Origin: Ga0077560 sp046330435
GTDB lineage: Bacteria > Actinomycetota > Thermoleophilia > Miltoncostaeales > Miltoncostaeaceae
Assembly (NCBI GenBank): GCA_046330435.1
Contig: JAXLST010000016.1
Location: 1-64,000, forward strand
Direction: 5' to 3'
Length of the DNA stretch: 64,000 nt
Below the pieces are notes generated by a model. That model was not told the origin of the DNA and ran no database searches. It saw nothing but the letters and a program-made list of their open reading frames with translations. Shown piece after piece: positions 33,943-42,253 of this stretch (its first letter is position 1; every line of letters starts with the position of its first letter). A program made the position numbers and the translations under genes.

Positions 33943-33996
33943 CTTTCGGAGTGACTCCGAGTCACTCCGAAAGCGGGGTCGGAGTGACCGTTCCTG
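33943..33996 (+). promoter_or_regulatory. 14-bp palindrome plus conserved box before the hydrolase operon
   Basis: CTTTCGGAGTGACT (33943-33956) and AGTCACTCCGAAAG (33960-33973) form a perfect 14-bp inverted repeat with spacer CCG. Bases 33963-33996 match 28 of 34 positions of the box upstream of the relaxase (26266-26299), and a third GGAGTGAC half-site lies at 33981-33988. The box ends 1 base before the likely GTG start. It is probably an operator shared by both operons. Confidence 0.65.
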
Positions 33997-33997
33997 T

Positions 33998-34999
33998 GTG
34001 GTGGGAGCGGTTGCCCGATACCGAATCGCCCGTTGGGTCGCGCGTCTTGCGGCGCCCATCGCGCTGCCCACGGCGGTCATCGGCGGAGTGCTGCTGGTTG
34101 GGCTCGGAGTGGTGGGCGCCGGAGGCACTCCGAACGTTGGATGGAGTCCCTCCGAGTTCGCCGCCACGGACATTCCACCGGGGTACCTCGCCCGCTACCG
34201 CCAGGCGGCGGACAAGGAGGGGATCGACTGGGCGGTGCTCGCCGCGGTCGGTCGCGTGGAGACCAACCACGGGCGATCGACGTTGCCAGGAGTGCACTCC
34301 GGGACGAACTCTGCGGGTGCCATGGGGCCGATGCAGTTCCTGGGCGCGACCTGGGGCGCCTACGGGGTCGATGGTGATGGCGACGGTCGCCGCGACGTCT
34401 ACGACCCGGCAGACGCGATTCCAGGGGCGGCCGGCTACCTGGCTGCCTCGGGTGCACCCGGCGACTATCGGGCCGCGCTCTGGGCGTACAACCACTCCAT
34501 CCCCTACGCGGATGAGGTCTTGGCGTGGGCGGAGCGCTACCGCGGCGCCGCCGCAGTGGCTGGTAGCGGCGCGGGGGCGATCGCCGCCCGCGCCGCCCTG
34601 GCCTGGCTGGGCACGCCGTACTCCTGGGGCGGTGGCACGCTCGCTGGTCCCAGCCTGGGCTTCTGCAACCAGGCGGGCTGCTCGGGCCTTCACACCGTGG
34701 GCTTCGATTGCAGCGGCCTCACCCGGTACGCGTGGGCGCAAGCAGGAGTGGTGCTGCCGCGGGTGACCTACGACCAATGGCGCGCCGGCGCCCCGGTCCG
34801 GGATCCCCGCGAGCTGCAGCCCGGGGACCTCGTCTTCTTCTCGGACCTCGACCATGTGGGGCTCTACATCGGCGGGGGCCGGATGGTGAACGCCCCGGCG
34901 ACCGGTGAGGTGGTCCGCATTGAGGACATCAGCTCCGGGACACGGGCAGCGACCTACGTCGGCGCGATCCGGCCTATCGCAGACGGGGTGCGGCGATGA
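33998..34999 (+). CDS. Lytic transglycosylase-NlpC/P60 wall hydrolase of the conjugative element
   Basis: The protein has about 333 residues from GTG 33998. One N-terminal membrane helix (about 19-42) is followed by a soluble-lytic-transglycosylase/GEWL-like domain (GIDWAVLAAVGRVETNHGRS, with the catalytic Glu, then SAGAMGPMQFLGATW) and an NlpC/P60 domain (GFDCSGLTRYAW nucleophile Cys, DHVGLYIGGG His). Such two-domain hydrolases open peptidoglycan for Gram-positive conjugation, as VirB1-type proteins do. The frame is open to ATG 33896, but that start would place the perfect palindrome and conserved box inside the coding region, so I prefer the later GTG. The stop overlaps the next start by ATGA. 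Confidence 0.85.
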   Translation: MVGAVARYRIARWVARLAAPIALPTAVIGGVLLVGLGVVGAGGTPNVGWSPSEFAATDIPPGYLARYRQAADKEGIDWAVLAAVGRVETNHGRSTLPGVHSGTNSAGAMGPMQFLGATWGAYGVDGDGDGRRDVYDPADAIPGAAGYLAASGAPGDYRAALWAYNHSIPYADEVLAWAERYRGAAAVAGSGAGAIAARAALAWLGTPYSWGGGTLAGPSLGFCNQAGCSGLHTVGFDCSGLTRYAWAQAGVVLPRVTYDQWRAGAPVRDPRELQPGDLVFFSDLDHVGLYIGGGRMVNAPATGEVVRIEDISSGTRAATYVGAIRPIADGVRR

Positions 35000-36339
35000 C
35001 GGCCGGAGCGCGCCCGAAGCGCGAGCAGCCCGTCCCCTCGACACCCGCCGCGCCAGCGGAGAGTATGAGGTTTAGAGAGGATCGGTCCGTGCCCTCCGAC
35101 ATCACCCACCCCCGCGAAGCGCTGTCGGTGTTCCTCGACGCGCTGGCGCTCAACTTCCACCGTCAACTCATCCGGTTCGCCCGGCGTCTGACCGACGGCG
35201 ATGACGAGGCGGTCGACCTCTGCAACGAGGCGTGGGCTGAGTTGTTCGCGAATCCGGAGCGCATCGAGGGCCTCACCGAGGTCGAGGCCTACTGGGAGCT
35301 GCAGGACCTGGTCCGGATCGTGTGGCGACGCACGCGACGTCAACGCGACCGCATCCGCCCCGCGGACCCGGAGGCCCTCCGAGAGGGTCCGCTTGCCGCG
35401 AGCGACGCGGACCTTGCCTGGCAGGGGATGATCGATTCGTGGCACTACGCCGCGATGTTCGACCGGCTCGCCAGGCTCACGCGCCGCCAGCAGGAGGTCA
35501 TGCTCCTGCACATCATGGGCTCCAACGGTCGTGAGACCGCCGAGATCCTCGGCATAGGTGAGCGGACCGCACGCGACCACCTGGTCGCCGCCGAAGCCGG
35601 CCTGGAACGCCTCGGAGTCCAGCCAAAGCGCGGCATCTTCGAGGTGCAGTCCGTCCTCCCGCCGGCGCTGCTCATTGGGGCGGCATCCGCCGACCAGCCC
35701 GACGACCCGCTGATCCACGCGGTCGGGGCGTTCGAGGAGCTGGGGCCTGCGCCGGAGGCCGCCGCACCGCCGGCTCCCCACGTCGACCATGTCGTCAGTG
35801 CCGACCACCTCACCCACGCCGCCGCGCCGGGTGCACGGGCGGGCACGGTCGATGATGTGGTCACCGGGATGGGTGCGGCGCTGCGGGCGCTGGGTCGGCT
35901 GCCCGCGGATCCGGCGCACTGGATTCCGTGGGGGCGATCCGTGCTGACCGCGGTCAGCGCCCTCGCGATCACCGTGGTGGCAGGCGTCGCGGTGATCTCG
36001 GGCCGAGGCGGAGGCGCAGCACCGCCCCACACGGGCACGGCCGGAATGGTCGCCCCGGTGGTGGTCACGGTCACCAAGCCGCCGGCCACGCCACCGAATC
36101 CGTCGCATGACGCCGGAGATGAGGCGGCGCGGAGTGCACGCGCCCAAGTGCCGGCCAGGATGGAGTTGGCCCGCGTCACGCGGATCTCAGCCGCCAACCG
36201 GCGCTCCAGCTCGACCCGCTCGACGTCGGGCGGCCCCTCGGGCGCCCGCGGCACCACGTCATCTGCGTCGGCTCCGGTCGCGGCGCCGTCGAAGCCGGCG
36301 CCTTCCTTCGAGGCAGCGCAGCAGTCGGAGTTCCGGTGA
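34996..36339 (+). CDS. Sigma-70-like protein with C-terminal membrane anchor and extracytoplasmic tail
   Basis: The 447-residue protein begins with a sigma region-2-like segment (residues 40-115: ALNFHRQLIRFARRLTDGDD, WAELFANPERIEGLTEVEAY) and a region-4-like HTH (FDRLARLTRRQQEVMLLHIM, NGRETAEILGIGERTARDHL). A long Ala/Pro/Asp linker leads to one membrane helix (about 318-336, VLTAVSALAITVVAGVAVIS) and a Ser/Arg-rich tail. It looks like an ECF-type sigma factor tethered to the membrane, or a membrane-bound HTH regulator. It overlaps the hydrolase upstream (ATGA) and the subtilase downstream (GTGA). Transcriptional activity is inferred. Confidence 0.7.
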   Translation: MTAGARPKREQPVPSTPAAPAESMRFREDRSVPSDITHPREALSVFLDALALNFHRQLIRFARRLTDGDDEAVDLCNEAWAELFANPERIEGLTEVEAYWELQDLVRIVWRRTRRQRDRIRPADPEALREGPLAASDADLAWQGMIDSWHYAAMFDRLARLTRRQQEVMLLHIMGSNGRETAEILGIGERTARDHLVAAEAGLERLGVQPKRGIFEVQSVLPPALLIGAASADQPDDPLIHAVGAFEELGPAPEAAAPPAPHVDHVVSADHLTHAAAPGARAGTVDDVVTGMGAALRALGRLPADPAHWIPWGRSVLTAVSALAITVVAGVAVISGRGGGAAPPHTGTAGMVAPVVVTVTKPPATPPNPSHDAGDEAARSARAQVPARMELARVTRISAANRRSSSTRSTSGGPSGARGTTSSASAPVAAPSKPAPSFEAAQQSEFR

Positions 36340-37532
36340 GTCGCTGCTATCGGCAGCTGGCAGCGCCGGCTGCGCTCCTGATCACGCTGGCAGGGGGCAG
36401 CGCTCAAGCCGCAGCGGCCGAGGTGACGCTCACCGCGCAGGCCCGCACGCTGCACGCATGGTTCCTCACCCAGGCCTCCGCCCCACCGAGCACCGTCAGT
36501 GTCTGCATCCTCGACCGCGGCACGGACCTCACGCCGGATACGCAGGCCATCGACCGGCGCTGGGTCTGGGGCGAGGGTCCCCTCGGTGACCTGTCAGCGG
36601 ACGGCCACGGCACGCACCTCGCGCAGTTGGTCGCGGCCCCGGTCAACGGGTGGGGCATCGCCGGTATCGCTCCCCAGGTCGGCGCCGTGAGCGTCGGCAT
36701 CGGTGCCGAGCCGGACGCGGGCTGGGCGGCGCTCAGTTCGGGCGTCTGGGCGTGCGCCAGGATCCCCGAGGTCCGCGTGATCTCGATCTCGAGCACCCCG
36801 CCCGCCGCGTCTACGGCAGAGGCGGACCAGTTCGCGGGGCAGGTCGCGATGGCGCGCGACCGCGGGATCAGCGTCGTGGTGGCCGCGGGGAATCAGGCAA
36901 CTGCGCTGAGCGGTCTCGCAGCCGTGCCGGGCGTCATTCCGGTTGCGGCCGTACAGGCCGACGGCACCGGGCTTTGCACGTTCTCCAATCACGGCCTCGG
37001 CGTTCTGGCGGCGCAGGGGTGTGGCGTCGAGGCGACAACTACGGCGGGGGTCCCGGTTCGCCTTGATGGCACGAGCTTCGCTGCCCCGCAGGTCGCGGCA
37101 GTGCTGGCAGCGCTGCGCGCGTATCGGCCGGACCTCGACCGGGATGCGGCCGAGCACATGCTGGCCGACTCCGCGCGGACTGGGCCGGCGGATGTCCGCC
37201 TGGTCGACGCGTCTGGGCTGTTTTCGATGGCGGGCCTCCAGAACCCGGTGCGCGAGCCGCCCACCCCGGTCGCGTCCCTCGCCCGGCAAGGTGCCCCGGC
37301 CGCTCGCCTCACCAGAAGTGGTCACCGGAGCGTGCGGGTGAGCGTCGCCCCCCTTGCGGCGGGCTGGCGGGTGATCTGGCGAGGATCCGGCGTCCGACGC
37401 CTCACCCGGTCCTCCCTGGTGGCCGCTCGCTTCATGCAGCCGAGGGTCATCCGGATCGCCGTCGCCCGCCCTGGAGCTGCACCCAGCGCCTGGCGCACGA
37501 TCAGCATCCCTGCGACAGGTGCACTTCGATGA
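36336..37532 (+). CDS. Secreted subtilisin-like serine protease (S8)
   Basis: The 398-residue protein has a signal peptide (about 1-28, ending AQAAAA) and an S8 domain with the full triad. These are Asp in VCILDRGTD, His in DGHGTHLAQLVA, the oxyanion Asn in VVAAGNQAT and the nucleophile Ser in LDGTSFAAPQVAAVL. A 120-residue C-terminal beta/Arg-rich extension follows. It acts outside the membrane. Coupled to the membrane-tethered sigma-like protein (overlap GTGA) and to a secreted protein (ATGA), it may process surface components or the sigma-like protein's tail. Mycosin-like roles in secretion are an alternative. Confidence 0.85.
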   Translation: MSRCYRQLAAPAALLITLAGGSAQAAAAEVTLTAQARTLHAWFLTQASAPPSTVSVCILDRGTDLTPDTQAIDRRWVWGEGPLGDLSADGHGTHLAQLVAAPVNGWGIAGIAPQVGAVSVGIGAEPDAGWAALSSGVWACARIPEVRVISISSTPPAASTAEADQFAGQVAMARDRGISVVVAAGNQATALSGLAAVPGVIPVAAVQADGTGLCTFSNHGLGVLAAQGCGVEATTTAGVPVRLDGTSFAAPQVAAVLAALRAYRPDLDRDAAEHMLADSARTGPADVRLVDASGLFSMAGLQNPVREPPTPVASLARQGAPAARLTRSGHRSVRVSVAPLAAGWRVIWRGSGVRRLTRSSLVAARFMQPRVIRIAVARPGAAPSAWRTISIPATGALR

Positions 37533-39034
37533 GGACGCGACGCGGCCTGTTGATCGCCGTCGCCACCGGGGCGATGGCATCCGCCCTCTCAGCCTCGGCC
37601 TCGGCGGCGACGTTCACGGTCACCTCCTGCACCGATGCCATCCCGAACCGGGCCTGGGGCCTCACCACCTCCCGACCCGACCTGCTGGAGGGCCTGTTCA
37701 GCTGCCCACCCGGCACGGGTCGAACCGGCGGTCTGGTCGCCCAGGAGCGGCTGGTCAGCCCCGCCACCACCCCGACGGGGGCCAGCGTCGAGTGGCGCGT
37801 CACAGCCCCGGCCGGCGCGACGATCACGGGACTGAGCCTCGACCGCTGGCTCGCGGCCCAGGTCGACCCGGGGTGGGTGTCTTACATCCGCACCGCGGAA
37901 GGGCTCACCATCGAGAGCTGCCGAGCACCGGCGGGGCCGTCGGTAACCTGCGAGATCGGCGCGGGGACGGCGGTGCTCGCCGCACCGGACTACGACCCCG
38001 AGACCTTCACCGGGCTGCACGCCACCGGTCTGGTGATCGGGGTGGCGTGCGACACCGCCAACCCCGGGGGGTGCAGCAACGGTTCGCCAGGCGCCCCCGG
38101 CGCCCAGCACCTGGTCGGTGCCGCGGCCCGGAACATCATCGTCACCCTCAGCGAGAACACTCCGCCCGCGATCAGCACCGTGGCCGGCGCCGCGGGCCCC
38201 GGCGTTCGGTGGATCGGCGGGCAGAGCTCAGTGCAGGTCAACGCCACAGACATCGGATCGGGCGTCGCCGGCGCCCGAATCCTCACGCCGGACGGATCGG
38301 CGCTCGGCACCGCCGCCACAACCTGCGACCAGCAGGCCCGGCCCTGCCCCAGCCCGGTGACGCTCAGTGTTCTCGTCGACACGCGCACCCTTCCGGATGG
38401 CCCGGCCACCCTGCGGGGGGTCGTCACCGACGCAGCCGGGCTCACCACCACCAGCGCGCCCTGGACGATCAGCATCGACAACAGCCCGCCTGTCGCCCCG
38501 ACTGAGGACAGCACGGCACGGCCGTTCACCACCACTCGCCCGGTCCCCGTGCGATTCCCATCAACCGGCGCCCCGGTCGTCTCGGCCACTTGGCGCGTGC
38601 GGCCAAACGGCGGGGGATCCGTGGTGGCCACCGGACGGGCGAGCTCCCAGAGCGGCCTGAGCGCCCTCGGAGTCAGGGTCCCCCGCGTCGGCGACTGGCG
38701 CGTCGAGTACGACCTGCAGGACGCCGCCGGGAACGCCGCCCAGGGCGTGGTGGGCTCGGAGATCTTCGTCGCTCCGCCGCCCCGCGTGCGGGGCCGGGTC
38801 CTGCTGCTGCCTATGCCGTTCCGCACCGCCCGTTCACGCTGGAACGTCGGCATCCGCATCGGCGCCACACTCATCCGCCGCCAGGTGGTGGTCCCTGCCA
38901 ACGCCTCCCGGCTTCGGGTGCCATTGCGATTGGTGCCGCTTGCCGGACGGACGTTGACCGTTCGGTGGCGGCTGGCCACCGGCGGCCCCAGCTACAGCAC
39001 CCGCCTTCGAGTCCCTCAAGCCCCCCTGCGCTGA
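37529..39034 (+). CDS. Secreted Ig-like/beta-domain surface protein 1
   Basis: The 501-residue protein has a signal peptide (1-27, ASASAA) and a Cys-containing N-terminal beta domain (ATFTVTSCTDAIPNRAWGL, with paired cysteines). An Ig-like domain resembling bacterial adhesins follows (VQVNATDIGSGVAGARILTP, LRGVVTDAAGLTTTSAPWTI, IDNSPP). An Arg-rich C-terminal strand-forming segment has no sortase motif. This architecture is common in secreted proteins of Solirubrobacterales-like actinobacteria. It overlaps the protease gene by ATGA. A role in mating contact is an inference from context. Confidence 0.65.
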   Translation: MRTRRGLLIAVATGAMASALSASASAATFTVTSCTDAIPNRAWGLTTSRPDLLEGLFSCPPGTGRTGGLVAQERLVSPATTPTGASVEWRVTAPAGATITGLSLDRWLAAQVDPGWVSYIRTAEGLTIESCRAPAGPSVTCEIGAGTAVLAAPDYDPETFTGLHATGLVIGVACDTANPGGCSNGSPGAPGAQHLVGAAARNIIVTLSENTPPAISTVAGAAGPGVRWIGGQSSVQVNATDIGSGVAGARILTPDGSALGTAATTCDQQARPCPSPVTLSVLVDTRTLPDGPATLRGVVTDAAGLTTTSAPWTISIDNSPPVAPTEDSTARPFTTTRPVPVRFPSTGAPVVSATWRVRPNGGGSVVATGRASSQSGLSALGVRVPRVGDWRVEYDLQDAAGNAAQGVVGSEIFVAPPPRVRGRVLLLPMPFRTARSRWNVGIRIGATLIRRQVVVPANASRLRVPLRLVPLAGRTLTVRWRLATGGPSYSTRLRVPQAPLR

Positions 39035-39044
39035 GGAGCAGCCC

Positions 39045-40808
39045 GTGAACCCCCGCCACCTCACCACAACCGCCGTCATCGCCGGGGCGCTCGCCGCCGC
39101 GCCGATGGCCGGCGGGGCACCGACACCCGCCCAGTACCAGTACATGGGTGGCACAGGCTGGGCCCAGATCGAGCCGCCCGGCCCATGGACGATGGACACC
39201 GTCCTCGGACGGTTCCAGCTCCTCGACCAGGCCGCGATCAACGCACCCGCCGACCGTTACGTCGCCGGGACGCTCGCCCAGGCGCGCTGGTGCTCACCGG
39301 TCGCCGGGACGAACCTTTCCCTAGTCGAGGGGGTCGTCACCGCGTACCACACCACCGTGTACCCCGGGACGAGGGTGATGAGCGGTGCTGGGTTCGACGC
39401 CGCCGGCCAGCCGATCCGCGGCACCGTCGGCGTCGACGCCCCCGGCCCGTCAGGGGTGCGGGTCGACGCGATCAACGGGCCGTGCGTCTACGTGCGCGTC
39501 CAGGAGGGCACCACCAAGACCACCACCAACCGGCGGCTGTGGGGTCTCAAGGTCAACGCCGCGATCTATACCGACCTGGTCGGCCCGAGCGTTACCACCC
39601 CCACGGTCACCTGCCCCGGGGCCGCAGGATGGTGCACCGGCCCCCTTGATGTCAGTTGGAGCAGCGTCGACAACCTTCTCGGCCGCAACGGCACCCGTGC
39701 TGAGGTCGATGGTGGCGGCAGCCTGAAGCCCGCCGACGCCTACGAAGACGGCACCCACAGGGTGACCGGCCTCGACCCGGGCCCGGACGGTCCGCGCCTG
39801 GTGCGCGCCGTCGCAGAAGGCGCCGGCTGGAACCCCGCAGTCGCGGTCACCGCCATCCAGGTCGACCGCACACCGCCGTCCGTGCCGACCAGCTTCGGCG
39901 CCTCCACGGCCAGCGGCCCGGCCCCGATCACCCTCAGCGCGTCAGGCTCCACCGATCTGCGGTCCGGCGTTGCCGGCTACCAGTTCACCACCGACGGTGG
40001 CCGCACCGTCCGCCGAGACCCGGTCCTGCGGGACACCGGCGCGTACACCGTCCGCGCACGCGCCATCGACCAGGCGGGCAACACATCGGCCTGGACGGCG
40101 CCGATCAGCGTCGCGGTCACTCAGGACACGCCCTCCAGCGCCGCCGTGCCCCCGGCGATCCTCGCCCAGGGCCCGTTGCCGGATCTGTCTCGGGCCCAGC
40201 TGACCAGCATCCGCGGCACAGCGCGAAATCGTGTCTACCGCGGCCAGGTCGTCGCCTACGTCAAGACCAAGTACCGGCGCACCACCGCCATCCGAGGCCG
40301 CTTCGGCCTCGCCGTCTTAAGGAACCCGCTGCGCCGCGCCACCGTGTTCCTGCTCACCAGCACGAGCGCAACGGCACCGGTGGGCATCGCCCAAACAGAC
40401 CGCAGCGGCCGGTTCACCCTCCGCTTCCGGCCGACCCGGAATGGCCTCTACCAACTGTGCGCCGTCGGCCGGCCCATGGTCTGCCGAGGAGTCCTTGTTC
40501 GCGTCGCTCCGCACGTCCTCCTGGCCAGGCCGGCAACCACTCTGGCCGTCGGCAACTCCCTCCGGGCGAGCGGCAGGGTCGTGCCTGGCCCCTGGGCCCG
40601 GGGACGGCTCGTCCGGCTGGAGTTCCGCACCCGCACCGGCTGGGTGAGCGCCGGCAAGGCCGGCCGCATTGACCGGTTCGGCCGGTACCGGCTCTCGTAC
40701 CGCCTGCTCGTGCCGCTGCAGAGCCGGTACCGCGTGCGTCTGGACGTAGGCCCCCGAGACGCCCTGGTCTCCGGGTTCAGCTCGCCCATCGACCTGGTCG
40801 TGCGGTGA
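39045..40808 (+). CDS. Secreted Ig-like/beta-domain surface protein 2
   Basis: From GTG 39045, with GGAG 7 bases upstream, the gene encodes 587 residues. A short signal (1-25) precedes a unique N-terminal domain with Cys pairs (ARWCSPVAG, GPCVYVRVQEG), two Ig-like repeats (TCPGAAGWCTGPLDVSWSSV, DRTPPSVPTSFGAST, RARAIDQAGNTSAWTAPI), and a C-terminal tandem of Arg-rich strand regions (GRFTLRFRPTRNGLYQLC, GRYRLSYRLLVP). No membrane anchor is visible. It lies 10 bases after surface protein 1 and shares its domain style. Together they probably form secreted partners of the conjugation surface. Confidence 0.65.
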   Translation: MNPRHLTTTAVIAGALAAAPMAGGAPTPAQYQYMGGTGWAQIEPPGPWTMDTVLGRFQLLDQAAINAPADRYVAGTLAQARWCSPVAGTNLSLVEGVVTAYHTTVYPGTRVMSGAGFDAAGQPIRGTVGVDAPGPSGVRVDAINGPCVYVRVQEGTTKTTTNRRLWGLKVNAAIYTDLVGPSVTTPTVTCPGAAGWCTGPLDVSWSSVDNLLGRNGTRAEVDGGGSLKPADAYEDGTHRVTGLDPGPDGPRLVRAVAEGAGWNPAVAVTAIQVDRTPPSVPTSFGASTASGPAPITLSASGSTDLRSGVAGYQFTTDGGRTVRRDPVLRDTGAYTVRARAIDQAGNTSAWTAPISVAVTQDTPSSAAVPPAILAQGPLPDLSRAQLTSIRGTARNRVYRGQVVAYVKTKYRRTTAIRGRFGLAVLRNPLRRATVFLLTSTSATAPVGIAQTDRSGRFTLRFRPTRNGLYQLCAVGRPMVCRGVLVRVAPHVLLARPATTLAVGNSLRASGRVVPGPWARGRLVRLEFRTRTGWVSAGKAGRIDRFGRYRLSYRLLVPLQSRYRVRLDVGPRDALVSGFSSPIDLVVR

Positions 40809-40824
40809 CCCTGCCCGCAAGTTC

Positions 40825-40864
40825 GGTACGTGGCTACGTGCCCACGTACCTACGTGTCCACGTA
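40825..40864 (+). promoter_or_regulatory. Iterated TACGTG/CACGTA operator or parS-like cluster before parA
   Basis: Half-sites TACGTG occur at 40827, 40835 and 40851, with CACGTA at 40843 and 40859. They build two palindromes TACGTG-NN-CACGTA at 40835-40848 and 40851-40864, 16 bases apart, and a 9-bp repeat GGTACGTGG/CCACGTACC at 40825-40850. This lies 30 bases before the parA start and is the expected kind of site for a ParA/partner autoregulator or centromere. Confidence 0.65.
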
Positions 40865-40893
40865 TCCACGCACGACGCCTCGGAGGGAACCTC

Positions 40894-41499
40894 GTGCTCA
40901 TCGTGATCGCCAACACCAAAGGTGGCGTCGCCAAGACGACCACGGCCGTCCACCTCGCCGCAGTCCTCGCCGAGAGAGGCCGGACGCTCCTCGTAGACAC
41001 CGACCCACAAGGCTCGGCGCTCTCGTGGGTCGAAGGTCTGGGTGACTACCCGGCAGTCGCCGTCGGCCGGGCGCGCAGCCGCGGCCTCGCCCGCGACCTC
41101 GCCGCACTCGCCCGGGACTACGAGTTCACCGTCGTCGACACTCCGGGCTCACGGGAACGCGGCATCGCCGCCCAGGCCGTCGCCAATGCCGATCTGGTCG
41201 TCATGCCCCTTGCCCCCACGGCCGCAGACTTCGCTGACGTCCCCCGGACGCTGGAACTGATCGATGACGCGTCGTTCGGCGAGCCGCCGCCCGTCGTCGC
41301 CCTGCTCTCCCGGGTCCGCGCCGGTACCCGTTCGCGGATCGAGGCTCGCGACGCCCTTGATGACCTCGGCGTCGCTGTGTCCGAGACAGAAATCCCGCTG
41401 AGGGAATCCATCGCGGCCGCCTACGCAGGCGCCCTGGGGGAGGAGGAGGCCTGGGGCCAGGTCGCCTCGGAGATCATGTTCGCTGGCGGGGTGCAATGA
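40894..41499 (+). CDS. parA: ParA-family partition ATPase
   Basis: The 201-residue protein starts at GTG 40894 with GGAGG 7 bases upstream. It has the deviant Walker A KGGVAKTT with the signature lysine, the A' motif VDTDPQGSAL, and Walker B FTVVDTPGS. The short length without an N-terminal HTH places it in the type Ib/small ParA group common on plasmids and conjugative elements, where it helps segregate the excised circle. The stop overlaps the next gene (ATGA), giving a two-gene partition cassette. Confidence 0.9.
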   Translation: MLIVIANTKGGVAKTTTAVHLAAVLAERGRTLLVDTDPQGSALSWVEGLGDYPAVAVGRARSRGLARDLAALARDYEFTVVDTPGSRERGIAAQAVANADLVVMPLAPTAADFADVPRTLELIDDASFGEPPPVVALLSRVRAGTRSRIEARDALDDLGVAVSETEIPLRESIAAAYAGALGEEEAWGQVASEIMFAGGVQ

Positions 41500-41744
41500 A
41501 CGCGGGCAGTCCGAGCAAGCTGCAGACCGCAGTCCGGCATGGCTCACGCCGGCTGGAGGAACGTCCCTCCAGTCAGGTCTCCGGGCGCACCCGGGTCTCG
41601 TGTGACCTCACAAGGGAGAACTACCTTCGGCTCCATATTGCCGTCGTTGAACTCGGCGCAACCAAGATCGCAATCTTGAATGCCCTGGTCGAGATGCTCG
41701 ACGACCACACAGTGCGTGGGCGGCTTTCGCTGCCCACGGGGTGA
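41496..41744 (+). CDS. Small ParA-partner-like protein (ribbon-helix-helix type)
   Basis: The 82-residue basic protein follows parA with an ATGA overlap. The C-terminal 45 residues (RTRVSCDLTRENYLRLHIAV, VELGATKIAILNALVEMLDD) have the strand-helix-helix pattern of CopG/ParG DNA-binding proteins. The N-terminal 35 residues are flexible and Arg-rich, as in ParG. It probably binds the TACGTG repeats upstream of parA. The fold is inferred from pattern and position. Confidence 0.65.
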   Translation: MNAGSPSKLQTAVRHGSRRLEERPSSQVSGRTRVSCDLTRENYLRLHIAVVELGATKIAILNALVEMLDDHTVRGRLSLPTG

Positions 41745-41809
41745 GCCCGAATCAGGGCCAAGGCGGGGTCCGCGGCGGCAAGAGTGCGATGACCCCGATG
41801 TTTCGGCGC

Positions 41810-42253
41810 CTAGTACCCGTTCGCCTCTCGACCCGCGGACTCGGGTGAAAGGGACTCCAGGCGGGAGCGGAGCAGCGATCGCATGGTGCTGAGTTCCTCG
41901 GGTCTCAACTCCGGCGCAGCGATCTCGACAAGGCTGGCGGCGAAGAGTAGGTGACTCGGCGTGGACACCGCCTCCGCAAACAGTCGCTGCATGTCGGCTC
42001 CCGAGAGCGCGCCGGAACCCAGGCCGAGGCGACAGATCTCCAAGGCTCCAGCAACATCCCCGTCGTCCAAGAGCAGCAGGACAAGCCGCCGGTTGACATC
42101 CCCGTTTCCAGGGGCGAACTGAAGGGCCAGCCGCACGGCACCTATCTCACTGGAAGGGTGGGCGTGCTCGGGCTGCCCAGGATCCTTCGCCTTCCCAGCC
42201 AATGACCTCATCGGCCTGTCCCCCGAGGGATGTCTTCCTGATGCCGCGCTCAT
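41810..42253 (-). CDS. Hypothetical helical protein
   Basis: From ATG 42253 the frame encodes 147 residues. The central part (RRLVLLLLDDGDVAGALEIC, RLGLGSGALSGADMQRLFAE, HLLFAASLVEIAAPELRPEE) is helical with a TPR-like spacing. The N-terminal 40 residues are low-complexity, and ATG 42211 is an alternative start. No family is recognised. It faces the partition cassette convergently across 65 bases. A further upstream open frame to 42502 is probably not coding. Confidence 0.4.
   Translation of the reverse strand: MSAASGRHPSGDRPMRSLAGKAKDPGQPEHAHPSSEIGAVRLALQFAPGNGDVNRRLVLLLLDDGDVAGALEICRLGLGSGALSGADMQRLFAEAVSTPSHLLFAASLVEIAAPELRPEELSTMRSLLRSRLESLSPESAGREANGY

Noticed and set aside
33896..33997. 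ATG 33896 as the start of the wall hydrolase
   Set aside because: It would translate a perfect 14-bp palindrome and a box conserved with a non-coding region upstream of the relaxase.
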